A stretch of DNA of 64,000 bases from Acidobacteriota bacterium (GTDB taxonomy: Bacteria > Acidobacteriota > Terriglobia > Bryobacterales > Bryobacteraceae), in NCBI GenBank assembly GCA_025353165.1, contig JANXRE010000019.1, positions 62,001-126,000 on the forward strand, in the 5' to 3' direction. Position 1 is the stretch's first letter; each line of letters opens with the position of its first letter. The translations under genes and the position numbers were made by a program. This document shows, piece after piece, positions 1 to 8,782 of this stretch. The notes beneath the pieces are model-generated. The model saw only the letters and a list, made by a program, of their open reading frames with translations. It did not search any database and was not told where the DNA came from.

Positions 1-2
1 TG

Positions 3-179
3 TATTTCATCTGGGCGCACATGGTGTACTGGCCGGACGTGGTGGTGATGGCGATCGGGGCGGTGGCGGGCGGATATGGCGGCGCGGGGATGGCGAGGCG
101 GATCGGGCGGGTGGCGGTGCGCCGCATGGTGATCCTGATCGGGCTTGGGATGGCACTGTCGCTTTTCCTAAGAAAGTAA
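3..179 (+). CDS. TSUP (TauE/SafE) family membrane transporter, C-terminal fragment
   Basis: The reading frame is open from the left edge and ends at TAA 177-179, so only the last 58 residues are present. They show a hydrophobic stretch, a glycine-rich segment (GGYGGAGMARRIGR) and a last hydrophobic segment before a short basic tail. The GGYxGAxxARR pattern followed by a final membrane helix is typical of the end of TauE/SafE (DUF81) permeases, which are thought to move sulfur-containing or organic anions across the inner membrane. Substrate cannot be told. Family assignment rests on a short fragment, so it is moderate. Confidence 0.6.
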   Translation, partial: YFIWAHMVYWPDVVVMAIGAVAGGYGGAGMARRIGRVAVRRMVILIGLGMALSLFLRK

Positions 180-243
180 AGAAAAGTAAGCCTGCATAAC
201 TTATCGGACCAGGCGGCGTCATAACAAATGAGGACCAAAACAC

Positions 244-702
244 ATGACCTTTCGCAACATTTTTCTCTCCGGGCTGCTGGTGGCCGGGTTAGCCGCCGCT
301 CAGTCTGCTCCCGCCGCTCCGCCCCCGGGCCACCACGGCGGCGGGCATGGCGGAATGTTGAGCGAACTTCAGCTTAACGACGCCCAACAGACTCAGCTTC
401 ACCAGATCATGCAGGACACGCACGCGGCCGCCGACCCGATCCAGGCACAGGCCAAGGCCATCCACGAGCAACTCTTCACTGCCGTGAAAAGCGGCGCGAC
501 GGATGCGCAGATCGATCAGTTGTCCAATCAGGCGGGCGTGCTTCACGCGCAGATGACCGCGCTCCACACCAAGGCAATCGCGAAGGTTTACGCGCTGCTG
601 ACGCCCGACCAGAAGACGAAGGCCGACGCCATGGGCAGCCGCTTTCTGATGATGGGCCCCGGACCGATGGGCCACGGGCCGCACCCGCCCACCGACCACT
701 AG
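244..702 (+). CDS. Spy/CpxP-like periplasmic LTXXQ-motif protein
   Basis: The protein has 152 residues with an N-terminal signal peptide (about residues 1-19, ending near AAAQSA). A His/Gly-rich stretch follows, then a helical, glutamine-rich core with two LTXXQ-type motifs (LNDAQ near residue 44 and LTPDQ near residue 119) and a His/Pro-rich tail. Spy and CpxP proteins with this pattern are small periplasmic all-helical chaperones or stress sensors. The His-rich ends could bind metal, which is inference. GAGG lies about 10 bases before the ATG. It is convergent with the PilZ gene, separated by three bases. Confidence 0.7.
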   Translation: MTFRNIFLSGLLVAGLAAAQSAPAAPPPGHHGGGHGGMLSELQLNDAQQTQLHQIMQDTHAAADPIQAQAKAIHEQLFTAVKSGATDAQIDQLSNQAGVLHAQMTALHTKAIAKVYALLTPDQKTKADAMGSRFLMMGPGPMGHGPHPPTDH

Positions 703-705
703 TTT

Positions 706-1035
706 TTAGCGGGATAGGCGCCGGGGATCGAGAAGATGCTGCGGCTTAAAACGTTGCGGAGACCATTTCGAATCCGGCGCAAATTCCACACCGATAAAGT
801 ACCCGGTTTCGCGGAAGACGCAGTACCGAACCACGCCGCATAGGTCTCCCTGGGCGTGGGCGATCCGCAGGCTGGAGCGCAGCGGAATGGGCCGCTCCAC
901 TTGAATACATGCGCCGGACTCGGAGATGTCCTCCAGGTTGGCGACTGTTTGCCGGGCGGGTCCGAGATCGTCCACCCAATCGACGTTCACCAGATCCGCG
1001 CACATCATTCGGGGTTCGTAGCGCCGCTCCATCAT
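706..1035 (-). CDS. PilZ domain protein (putative c-di-GMP receptor)
   Basis: This is a stand-alone PilZ domain of 109 residues. The two c-di-GMP contact motifs are visible: an arginine-rich N-terminal ERRYEPR (RxxxR-type, residues 3-9) and the DISESG motif (D/NxSxxG) near residues 36-41, followed by beta-strand-like sequence (VVRYCVF, GYFIGVEF). Proteins of this kind bind cyclic di-GMP and pass the signal to a partner. No partner is obvious nearby. The start could also be the second methionine. It is divergent from the amine oxidase gene. Confidence 0.8.
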   Translation of the reverse strand: MMERRYEPRMMCADLVNVDWVDDLGPARQTVANLEDISESGACIQVERPIPLRSSLRIAHAQGDLCGVVRYCVFRETGYFIGVEFAPDSKWSPQRFKPQHLLDPRRLSR

Positions 1036-1100
1036 ACCTATCTTAGCTATCGGCCAAAATCGCTCCTACAATGCGCGGCGCGCCCTGGGAAAAACACCTT

Positions 1101-1118
1101 ACTATCGCTAGGATAGCG
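1101..1118. promoter_or_regulatory. Palindromic site upstream of the amine oxidase start
   Basis: The stretch contains ctatc and gatag as inverted arms, with cgcta/tagcg as overlapping arms. It lies 16 bases before the preferred ATG of the copper amine oxidase. It could be an operator or simply part of the promoter. No ribosome-binding site is obvious between it and the ATG. Support is only the symmetry and position. Confidence 0.25.
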
Positions 1119-1133
1119 TGTTACTTTTATGGA

Positions 1134-3044
1134 ATGCCTCTGCTATTCCTCGCTTTATTGGTTCTGGCCCACCCTTTGGATCCTCTCTCGAGCGGCGAGA
1201 TCCTGAAAACCGCGGAAGTGCTGAGGGGGGCCGGGAAGGTCAACGATCAGAGCCGGTTTTCCCTGATCGCCCTGCATGAGCCGCCGAAAGAGGAAGTGCT
1301 CGCGTTCCAACCCGGCGGGTCCATGCGGCGCGAGGCCTTCGCTATCGTCTATGAACGCGAGTCCAACAAAACGTTCGAGGCGGTGGTGGATCTGAACGCG
1401 GGCGCAGCGGTTTCCTGGAAGCACATCCCCGGGGTCCAGCCGTCGGTCCTGGACGAGGACTTTGAGATTCTGGAGCGCGCCATCCGCGCCGATCCGCGAT
1501 TCGCAGAAGCGATGCGCCGGCGCGGGATTACCGATTTCAGCCGGGTCGGCATCGGGGATTGGGCGGGGGGATATTTCGGAGAGCAGGGTGAATATCGCTT
1601 CCGGCGGGCCGAGTTCTTCTATAAGGACTCGACCAACGCGTCCGACCGGGTGATCGAGAACGTCACCGCCGAAGTGAACCTGAACACCGGGAAGGTGATC
1701 GGCTTTCACGATGGCGAGGTGGTCCCGATCCCGCCCGCCGGCGCGGGCATCGACGCGATTCCGGCCGCCGCGCCGCGCGAAGGTCCCAAGCCATTGGTCA
1801 TCACGCAGCCTTTGGGACCGAGCTTCGAAGTACGCGGGCATGAGGTGCGATGGCAACACTGGAGTTTTCGGTTCGGAGTAAATGCGCGGGAGGGGCTGGT
1901 CCTGTACACAGTTGCGTATGAGGACGCCGGGCGGATGCGATCGGTGATGTACCGCGGCAGTTGCTCGGAAATGGTTGTGCCGTACGGCGACCCGAGCTTC
2001 GGCTGGTTCTTCCGCAACGCCTTCGACGCCGGCGAGGACGGCTTCGGCCGGCTAGCCGCGCCGCTCGAACCGCTCACGGACCTGCCGGCGAATGCGATGA
2101 CGTTCGACGCCGTTATGCCCTCGGAACGCGGAGACTGGTTCTCGATTCCGCGAGCGGTCGCGCTATACGAAAGAGACGGCGGGCTCGCGTGGAAGCATAA
2201 CGATCGCGGGCGGAACCGCAACGAGTCGCGGCGGGCGCGCGAGCTGGTCCTCGCATGGGTGGCGACGGTGGGCAATTACGACTACGGATTCAACTGGGTG
2301 TTCCATCAGGATGGCTCGCTCGAGATGGAGACGCTGCTGACGGGGTTCATGGAAACGAAGGCCGTGAATCTGACGAAGGTTCCGGATGGGCCGCACGATC
2401 ATGAGTTGATGTACGGTCACCTGGTCGCGCCGAACGTGCTGGCGGTGCACCACCAGCACTTCTTCAGCTTCCGGTTGGACATGGACGTCGACGGAACAAA
2501 GAACAGCGTGCTCGAGATGAACACGGAGACACTTCCGCCGGGTCCCGAGAATCCGTACCAAAACGCCTTCACGATGAAAGAGACGGTCTTTCATAACGAG
2601 CAGGAGGCGGTGCGGCAAATGAGCTTGGCGGCGAGCCGGCGGTGGACGGTCTTCAACCCGGGCGTCCGGAATTCGCTGGGGTATGCGGCCGGGTACACTC
2701 TGCTGCCGGGGGAGAACTCCGTTCCCTACGCCGCGCCGGATTCGTGGGTTCGCAAACGCGCCGGGTTCATCAACGCGCCTTTCTGGGTGACGCGCAATGA
2801 CCCGGGACAGATCTTCGCCGCGGGGCTTTACGTGAACCAAAGCAAGGGCGATGATGGATTGCATCGCTGGGTGGAGGCGAAACGGCCCATCGAGAATCAG
2901 GATGTCGTGCTTTGGTACACCATGGGGATCACGCATCTGCCGCGCGTGGAGGAGCACCCGATGATGACGGTCCATAAGGCGACCTTCAGACTGGTTCCGA
3001 ACGGGTTTTTCGATCACAACCCGGCGATCGATCTGCCGAGGTAA
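1134..3044 (+). CDS. Secreted copper-containing primary amine oxidase
   Basis: The protein oxidises primary amines to aldehydes, releasing ammonia and hydrogen peroxide, with a copper/topaquinone (TPQ) cofactor. Using the ATG at 1134 (636 residues) gives a hydrophobic signal peptide at residues 1-13; an earlier ATG at 1071 would add 21 residues and bury it. The TPQ precursor tyrosine is in GNYDYGF (Tyr382), the catalytic-base Asp in RNAFDAGEDG (Asp298), and the three copper ligands are His440 and His442 (HHQHFF) and His601 (THLPR). All key residues are present, so it should be active. Length fits the family. The next gene starts six bases after the stop, so the two may be co-transcribed. Confidence 0.93.
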   Translation: MPLLFLALLVLAHPLDPLSSGEILKTAEVLRGAGKVNDQSRFSLIALHEPPKEEVLAFQPGGSMRREAFAIVYERESNKTFEAVVDLNAGAAVSWKHIPGVQPSVLDEDFEILERAIRADPRFAEAMRRRGITDFSRVGIGDWAGGYFGEQGEYRFRRAEFFYKDSTNASDRVIENVTAEVNLNTGKVIGFHDGEVVPIPPAGAGIDAIPAAAPREGPKPLVITQPLGPSFEVRGHEVRWQHWSFRFGVNAREGLVLYTVAYEDAGRMRSVMYRGSCSEMVVPYGDPSFGWFFRNAFDAGEDGFGRLAAPLEPLTDLPANAMTFDAVMPSERGDWFSIPRAVALYERDGGLAWKHNDRGRNRNESRRARELVLAWVATVGNYDYGFNWVFHQDGSLEMETLLTGFMETKAVNLTKVPDGPHDHELMYGHLVAPNVLAVHHQHFFSFRLDMDVDGTKNSVLEMNTETLPPGPENPYQNAFTMKETVFHNEQEAVRQMSLAASRRWTVFNPGVRNSLGYAAGYTLLPGENSVPYAAPDSWVRKRAGFINAPFWVTRNDPGQIFAAGLYVNQSKGDDGLHRWVEAKRPIENQDVVLWYTMGITHLPRVEEHPMMTVHKATFRLVPNGFFDHNPAIDLPR

Positions 3045-3049
3045 GGAAT

Positions 3050-4507
3050 ATGGGGATTGTTACCGGCGCCGATTACATCGAGAGTCTCCGCGGCCGCAAC
3101 CTGAAGGTCTGGTTTCTGGGCGAGCGCATCGCGGAACCCGTGGATCACCCGGTGATCCGGCCCTCCATCAATGCCGTCGCCAGGACCTACGATCTGGCCG
3201 TCGAGCATCCCGAACTCGCTACCGCGTGGTCCAGGATTTCCGGGCGGCCGGTGAACCGTTTCCTGCACGTGACCGAAAGCGTCGAGGATGTGGTGGCGCA
3301 GAACAAGATGCAGCGGCGCCTGGGCCAGCTCACGGGAACCTGCTTCCAGCGGTGCGTCGGGATGGACGCCATCAATTCGCTTTTCTCCGTAACTCACGAG
3401 ATCGACCAGAAGCACGGAACCCCGTACCAGCGCCGGTTTCGCGATTTCCTGGTTCGCATGCAGGAAGCCAACTACGTAATCGGCGGCGCGATGACCGATC
3501 CGAAGGGCGATCGCAGCAAAGCTCCGGCGGAACAATCTGACCCGGATATGTTTGTGCGCATCGTCGAGCGGCGGCCGGGCGGGATCGTGCTGCGGGGCGC
3601 GAAGATGCACCAGACCGGGTGTCTCAATTCGCACTGGATTCTGGCGATGCCGACCATGCGGATGCGCCCCGCCGACCGGGACTACGCGGTGGTGGCCGCG
3701 ATCCCGGTGGACGATCCCGGCCTGACGTTTATCTACGGGCGGCAGTCGTGCGATACGCGCGCGCTCGAGGGCGGCGAAATCGATCAGGGGAATGCGCGGT
3801 ACTCGGGACAGGAGGCGATGATGATCCTGGACGATGTCTTCGTTCCCGACGAACTGGTGTTCCTGGACGGCGAAACGGAATTCGCGGCCATGCTGGTGGA
3901 GCGGTTCACGGCGTATCACCGGCGCTCGTACGTTTGCAAAACCGGACTGGGGGACGTGATCATCGGCGCGGCGGCTCTGATTGCCGATTACAATGGCGTA
4001 GCGGCGGCGGCGCACGTTCGCGACAAGCTGGTCGAGATGGCTCATTTGAACGAGAGCATCTATGGCGCGGGCATCGCGTCGTCGCACGAATCGCATGAGA
4101 CGCCGGCGGGCAACTTTGAGCCGGACGATCTGCTCGCGAATGTCTGCAAGCATAACGTGACTCGGTTCCCTTATGAAATCGCGCGGCTGGCGCAGGACCT
4201 CGCGGGAGGGCTGGTGGCCACGCTTCCGTCGGAGAAAGATTTCGCGAATCCAGAGACTGGGCCGCTGTTGCGGAAGTATCTGAAGGGTCGCGATGGGGTG
4301 ACGGCGGAGGAGCGGGCGCGCGTGTTGCGATTGATTGAGAATATGACGCTGGGCCGGAACGCGGTTGGGTATTTGACCGAATCAATGCACGGGGCCGGCA
4401 GCCCGCAGGCGCAGAGGATTCAGATTGCCCGGCAGATGAAATTGGAGGAGAAGAAGGAATTGGCGCGGGCGCTGGCTGGGATACCGGGCAAAGCGGGCAC
4501 GGAATAG
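3050..4507 (+). CDS. 4-hydroxybutyryl-CoA dehydratase/4-hydroxyphenylacetate 3-hydroxylase family protein (AbfD-like)
   Basis: The 485-residue protein belongs to the HpaB/AbfD flavoprotein superfamily, with an acyl-CoA-dehydrogenase-like fold. AbfD enzymes use FAD and a [4Fe-4S] cluster to dehydrate 4-hydroxybutyryl-CoA and isomerise vinylacetyl-CoA. Here Cys98 and Cys102 (TCFQRC) match the known C-x3-C cluster ligands almost to the residue, and His290 and Cys296 (YHRRSYVC) sit where AbfD carries its His and third Cys. HpaB monooxygenases lack this set. However, the His-to-Cys spacing is six rather than the seven I recall for AbfD, so substrate or cluster geometry may differ. It lies six bases downstream of the amine oxidase; a shared role in amine or 4-aminobutyrate-type carbon use is possible but only inferred. 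Confidence 0.8.
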   Translation: MGIVTGADYIESLRGRNLKVWFLGERIAEPVDHPVIRPSINAVARTYDLAVEHPELATAWSRISGRPVNRFLHVTESVEDVVAQNKMQRRLGQLTGTCFQRCVGMDAINSLFSVTHEIDQKHGTPYQRRFRDFLVRMQEANYVIGGAMTDPKGDRSKAPAEQSDPDMFVRIVERRPGGIVLRGAKMHQTGCLNSHWILAMPTMRMRPADRDYAVVAAIPVDDPGLTFIYGRQSCDTRALEGGEIDQGNARYSGQEAMMILDDVFVPDELVFLDGETEFAAMLVERFTAYHRRSYVCKTGLGDVIIGAAALIADYNGVAAAAHVRDKLVEMAHLNESIYGAGIASSHESHETPAGNFEPDDLLANVCKHNVTRFPYEIARLAQDLAGGLVATLPSEKDFANPETGPLLRKYLKGRDGVTAEERARVLRLIENMTLGRNAVGYLTESMHGAGSPQAQRIQIARQMKLEEKKELARALAGIPGKAGTE

Positions 4508-4526
4508 TCCCGGCTCGCGAAACGAA

Positions 4527-4788
4527 TCAGACCAGGCGGTCGTAGTCCGAATGGCTGCCGATCCAGTACCAGACGACACGATCTTTCTTGACCACCGCCA
4601 GGGCGCGGTAGTCGAGACCGATGCGAACTGAGTATATGTCGTCCCCGCCTTCCAGTTTCTTGAATTGCAGACCGGGGTGGGCGGGATTGCTCTGGAAGAG
4701 ACGGTAGGCGCGTTTCGCGTCGCCTTGGACGTCGGAGGGCAAGCCGGAGAACAGACGCCAGAACTTCTCGAGTGGTCCGGGAGAGCAT
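4527..4788 (-). pseudogene. RelE/ParE-like toxin with a frameshift near position 4767
   Basis: The C-terminal 70 or so residues (LPSDVQGDAKRAYRLF, then HPGLQFKKL, YSVRIG, YRALAV, WYWIGSHSDYDRL) are typical of small RelE/ParE-fold toxins. The conventional start would be the ATG at 4788, which overlaps the antitoxin stop as TGATG and begins MLSRTTR, the usual start of this family. That frame runs into unrelated sequence. Skipping one G at 4767 joins MLSRTTR to KFWRLFSGLPSDVQ in the toxin frame. So the toxin is either inactivated by a one-base insertion, read by a programmed shift, or affected by a sequencing error. A TTG at 4742 is a poor alternative start. Confidence 0.75.
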
Positions 4789-5003
4789 CAAAGCAGATCG
4801 GCCAAGGGCAGCGTTTCACCCCGAGCGTCTTCTTCGAGGGCTTCCCGCGCCATGCGCCGGATGACACCGCGCTTTTCGGCAAAGCATTGTTTCCAAGCTT
4901 CTTCGTCGGCCAGAGATGCCAGAATCTGGGATGCAATCGCGTCCTGCTCATCCGGAGGCAGAGCAGCGACCTTTTCCAGCGCCTTCTCCAGCAACGAGGA
5001 CAT
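4788..5003 (-). CDS. Antitoxin of a RelE/ParE-type toxin-antitoxin pair
   Basis: This 71-residue acidic helical protein (LPPDEQDAIASQILASL, then DEEAWKQCFAE, ending GETLPLADLL) resembles the antitoxins commonly paired with this RelE-like toxin subfamily. It starts at ATG 5003 and its stop overlaps the toxin start codon by one base (TGATG), which indicates translational coupling. Antitoxins of this type neutralise the toxin and often repress their own operon. Because the toxin frame is broken, it may now be an orphan. The exact DNA-binding fold is not clear from sequence. Confidence 0.7.
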   Translation of the reverse strand: MSSLLEKALEKVAALPPDEQDAIASQILASLADEEAWKQCFAEKRGVIRRMAREALEEDARGETLPLADLL

Positions 5004-5289
5004 GATGCGATCTTACCAGCGGGCACCGGAAGCGGCCACGCTGCGGCTCGCAAGCAGAACACTCTCGAGGGGATGAGACTGCGCGGATTTCTGCGCAGGA
5101 GTGTTGGAATAGAAGCGGGCCACTTCTACGCGGCCTCATTCTCGCGAATCTGGGGGTCGACCTCCGCGGCGTGAGAACGCGCGCATGCCAAGGCGTTCAC
5201 AGATCTCAGCACCGCGGGACTTCTCCGTGGGGCGCCCGCGGCGCCGGAAACGGTTCGGGGCCGCGTCTAGCGCGCAGCGTAATTCTCGG
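5004..5289. other. Intergenic stretch with no recognised gene
   Basis: This 286-base stretch lies between the antitoxin start and the end of the DNA ligase gene. It contains a short inverted repeat (ctgcgc...gcgcag around 5088-5107) and must hold the antitoxin promoter. No convincing coding sequence, RNA gene or repeat was seen. Confidence 0.4.
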
Positions 5290-6822
5290 TCAGGACTTTA
5301 GGCCGGCAAACGTCTTGACGGTGTCGAAAGTGTCGGAGTCCGAGGGCGATTTATCCGGCCGGTAGCGCTTCACCCGAGCGAACCGGAGGGCCAGGCCGCT
5401 GGCGTAGCGAGGGCTAATCTGGATCTCGTTGAACGCAATCTCCACGACAATCTTCGGCTCGACGTACACCGTAAAGTTGTCCCGTCCGATCTCCAATTTC
5501 AGTAACTCCGCCGTCTGCCAGGCGAGCATCGCGTCGGTAAGCCCCTTGAACGTCTTGCCGAGCATCGCGTACCCGCCTTTCCCGGTGTCTCGCGCTCCTA
5601 GGTGCAGATTGCTCAGCAATCCTTGCCGCCGGCCGTGTCCCCATTCCGCCGCCAGGATCACGAGATCGAGCGTCCGCGCCTGTTTGACCTTCAGCCAGCT
5701 TCGCCCGCGCCCGCCCGCCGCGTAAGGCGCTTCCGGAGATTTCGCCATCACGCCCTCATGGCCGCGATCGAGAGCCGCGCGTACAAAATCCGCGGCGCGG
5801 ACGGCATCGGATGTGAGCAGATGAGGAATCAGCGAAGGCGGCGGCACGATCTCGCCGAGCACGGCGAACCGCCGCGCCTGCGGCTCGTCCATCAGCGATT
5901 GCCCGTCCAGGTACAGCGCGTCGAAGAAGAACGGCGTCAGCGGCAGCTCCTGCCGCATGCGGTCGACGTCCAACTTTCGGCCGAAACGGCGCATGGTCTC
6001 CTGGAACGGCCGCGGTCTTCCGTCCGCAAGGAGGCCGATCACCTCGCCGTCGAGTATCAGGCTGTCAGCCGGCATGGCTCTTGTCACTTCGACGATTTCG
6101 GGGACGGCGGGCGTCACATCGTTGAGGCTCCGCGAGAAGACGGCGACGTCATCGCCGGATTTGTGGACTTGCACCCGTGCGCCGTCCATCTTGTACTCGA
6201 GCGCGGCTTGGCCCAACTCCGTGAGCGCATCGCCGGCATCTTCGGCGGACTGCGCCAGCATGGGCTGGAGCGGGCGGAATAATTGCACGTCGTATCGCGC
6301 CAGTGCCGCTTCCCCCTCTTCCAGCGCCGATCGCGCGACGGCGGCCAGATCGCCCGCCATCATCGCCGCCCGCCGAACGCGATCCAGCGGAACGCCCGAG
6401 GCTCTCGCGACACCCTCCGCCATCAACCCTTCGAGCCCGCCTTGCCGCAACTCGCCGGCCAGCAGCGCCGCGAGGAATCGCTGCTCCGCGGCGGTCGCGT
6501 CCGCGAACAAACGCCGCAGCAGATCGGCGCGTGCTCCGGCCGAACCTGGCCCCGTTGTCTTCGCGATGGCATCCAGGCGCCGATCTGCTTCTAATACCTC
6601 CAAACCGGCTGTTTCCGCGGGCGCGGCGCCGGCTTCCTGAATCGCCCGCCAGCCCACGCCGATCTTGCCTTGGCGCGTTCTCCCCGAGAGGTACGGAACC
6701 ACGATCTCGATTTCGGCCGGCCGCAGTTGCCGCAGCAGCCGCGCGAGGAGTTCCGATTTCCCGGTGCGACTGGACGTTTCCGAAATCTGCCGCGATGTTT
6801 CGACTACTTCAGCGAGCAGCAT
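5290..6822 (-). CDS. ATP-dependent DNA ligase (LigB-like)
   Basis: The 510-residue protein has the N-terminal DNA-binding domain followed by the nucleotidyltransferase core. The nucleotide-binding lysine is Lys211 in the motif EYKMDGAR (KxDGxR); downstream motifs include LDGEVIG, FFFDALYLDG, EGVMAKSPEAPY and WLKVKQ, and a C-terminal OB-fold (YVEPKIVVEIAFNEIQ). It seals DNA nicks using ATP. The architecture matches the roughly 500-residue stand-alone bacterial ligases (LigB/LigC types), so it probably acts in repair beside the usual NAD-dependent LigA. Its ATG lies one base after the alpha-galactosidase stop, so it is probably the last gene of the glycosidase transcript. Confidence 0.92.
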   Translation of the reverse strand: MLLAEVVETSRQISETSSRTGKSELLARLLRQLRPAEIEIVVPYLSGRTRQGKIGVGWRAIQEAGAAPAETAGLEVLEADRRLDAIAKTTGPGSAGARADLLRRLFADATAAEQRFLAALLAGELRQGGLEGLMAEGVARASGVPLDRVRRAAMMAGDLAAVARSALEEGEAALARYDVQLFRPLQPMLAQSAEDAGDALTELGQAALEYKMDGARVQVHKSGDDVAVFSRSLNDVTPAVPEIVEVTRAMPADSLILDGEVIGLLADGRPRPFQETMRRFGRKLDVDRMRQELPLTPFFFDALYLDGQSLMDEPQARRFAVLGEIVPPPSLIPHLLTSDAVRAADFVRAALDRGHEGVMAKSPEAPYAAGGRGRSWLKVKQARTLDLVILAAEWGHGRRQGLLSNLHLGARDTGKGGYAMLGKTFKGLTDAMLAWQTAELLKLEIGRDNFTVYVEPKIVVEIAFNEIQISPRYASGLALRFARVKRYRPDKSPSDSDTFDTVKTFAGLKS

Positions 6823-6823
6823 G

Positions 6824-8782
6824 TCACCGCGCGCCTACTTCGATCACCGCCGCGCTGTACTCGGCAGGCAGCGAGACCTTAACGTCGCCGCCGCCTCGCA
6901 GATGGAAAGTGCGCTCCGGCTCGCCGCCTTTCAGCCGGTACGCGAGCAGCACCGTCTTGTGCGATTCGGCGTTGGTGTACTGGATCGCCATCCAGCCCTG
7001 CGGGTAATCGTGATCGGGTTGGGGCGTCAAATGATAGACATCGGCCCCGGCGATCACCGTCCGAATACGCTTGTACAATTCGATGTTCGCGCGCGCCCTT
7101 TCGCGCAGTTCCGGAGTCCAATCGACCACGCGGCTGGAGAACCCGAACTGCCCGTTCATGGGGACACGAAACATAAAGTCGTACCAGGATTCCGGAGCGG
7201 GTTGCCGGACCGTACCGTTGTCCATGTCGCCGACCATCCAGTGATTGCACACCTCCGGCGCGAATTCGAGCGTGCATCCGTACGCGAGCTGCAGCGAGGG
7301 CAGCGGATTCACGACATCCGAGAGCCACGAGGTGTGCGTGTGGGCCAGGATGCCGAGATCGAACCGCAGCCCGCCGCTGGCGCAATTCTCGATTGTGAGA
7401 TCGGGGTACGCCGCGCGGAGTTCGTCGAGCCAGCGGTAATAACTCTCGATATGGCTCGCGAGAGTGAGCCCGGGGCGCGGCCCGGCGTCGAAACGGTTTC
7501 CGGCTTCGATGTTGTAGTCGAACTTCACCCACGAGATGTGATAATCGCGCACCAAACGGTCGAGCACGGCCCGCGTCCAGGCCCGGACCTCGGGCTGGCT
7601 GAAATCGAGATGGCGGCGGTTCGCGGTTTCGAGCGGAGCGCCGTTGTACTGGAAGAACCAGCCGGGATGTTCGCGCGCGGTCTTCGACTCGAGGCCCGCG
7701 TTTTCGACCTCGACCCACATGCCGAACTTCATCCCGCGCCGCCGCACGTGTTCGGAGAGCTCCTCAAGGCCGTGGGGAAACTTCGTGCGGTCGGCAATCC
7801 AGTCGCCGAGTTGCTTGTCCCACTGGCCCGAGCCGTACCAGCCCGCATCGAGGACAAACGTCTCCGCGCCGAGATCCGCGGCAACATCGGCGGAGCGGAT
7901 CAGTTCCGCGGCGGTCATCGGACCCTGAAACGGGTACCAGGAATTGAACTGGACTTGCAGCGGCCGGTTCGGATCGCTCTTGGGAAACACGTAGCGCCGC
8001 TGATAGCGGTGGAATTGATTCGCGAGGTCGTCGAGATCGCCGGTGGACGCGGAGAAGACGATCTCCGGCAGATCGAGACGTTCGCCCGGCGCGATGGTGG
8101 CCGAAGCATTGAAATCGAAGAGCGGCGCCATGCTCACGGCGAGCCCGGCGTCGCGGGACGCGCGGCGTTCGAAGCGCATCCGCCAGTTGCCGGACCAAGC
8201 GAGCTGCGCGCCGTAGCGGACGCCGGAGTCGAGATCCCGGAGCGCGAACCAGGGCGAGTAATCGCTGCTGGAGCGGCCGGTCTCGGTGCGGAACTCCCGC
8301 GCTCCGGCACCGAGCATTTCGGTTCCCACCTGACGCTCGTGCCCCCAGGGTCCGTACAAATAGGTCAGCTCATAGCGGCTCGGCGGAAGGCTCCAGTGGA
8401 TGAGGTCGACGGTATCGACGGCCAGCGGTCGCTCGCCTTTGTTCACCAGGGAAACCCGCTTCCCGATCACGCCCGTGTCGCCGTAGGCCGTATAGCTCAG
8501 TTCCGCGACGAGAGGCACACGCGGGTGCCGTAGCGTGATGAGCAGGTGTTCGCTGGTCGGCTGGGCAGATACGAAAAGGAACTCGCCGAGTAGTCCACCG
8601 GTGTCGGGATGGCGCTCGAATTTCGGATCCCACGCGGAACCGGCGAGTCCGGCGTGATCGAGAATTACTACGCCGTCCTTCTGCGCGAGACGTATCTCGA
8701 ACGAGCCGGATTGGAGCGACCATTGCTGTCCGGCGGCCGGCAGCACGACCACCAGAAGCAGCACACTGGAACGGATCGTCAC
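6824..8782 (-). CDS. Secreted alpha-galactosidase, GH36/GH27-type
   Basis: The protein has 652 residues from a GTG at 8782 that overlaps the stop of the fucosidase gene (GTGA). This start gives a clean signal peptide (residues 1-18). A beta-sandwich N-terminal domain is followed by the clan GH-D (beta/alpha)8 barrel: WVKFDYN carries the catalytic nucleophile Asp, and ENCASGG followed by SWLSD carries the acid/base Asp. These motifs define GH36 and related alpha-galactosidases, which remove terminal alpha-linked galactose. With the GH2 and GH29 genes it suggests use of branched plant or microbial polysaccharides outside the cytoplasm. Alternative activities in GH36 (for example alpha-N-acetylgalactosaminidase) cannot be excluded. 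Confidence 0.88.
   Translation of the reverse strand: MTIRSSVLLLVVVLPAAGQQWSLQSGSFEIRLAQKDGVVILDHAGLAGSAWDPKFERHPDTGGLLGEFLFVSAQPTSEHLLITLRHPRVPLVAELSYTAYGDTGVIGKRVSLVNKGERPLAVDTVDLIHWSLPPSRYELTYLYGPWGHERQVGTEMLGAGAREFRTETGRSSSDYSPWFALRDLDSGVRYGAQLAWSGNWRMRFERRASRDAGLAVSMAPLFDFNASATIAPGERLDLPEIVFSASTGDLDDLANQFHRYQRRYVFPKSDPNRPLQVQFNSWYPFQGPMTAAELIRSADVAADLGAETFVLDAGWYGSGQWDKQLGDWIADRTKFPHGLEELSEHVRRRGMKFGMWVEVENAGLESKTAREHPGWFFQYNGAPLETANRRHLDFSQPEVRAWTRAVLDRLVRDYHISWVKFDYNIEAGNRFDAGPRPGLTLASHIESYYRWLDELRAAYPDLTIENCASGGLRFDLGILAHTHTSWLSDVVNPLPSLQLAYGCTLEFAPEVCNHWMVGDMDNGTVRQPAPESWYDFMFRVPMNGQFGFSSRVVDWTPELRERARANIELYKRIRTVIAGADVYHLTPQPDHDYPQGWMAIQYTNAESHKTVLLAYRLKGGEPERTFHLRGGGDVKVSLPAEYSAAVIEVGAR

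Noticed and set aside
4788-5289. Transposase or IS remnant upstream of the DNA ligase
   Set aside because: Only short inverted repeats were found; no transposase-like motifs or target-site duplications.
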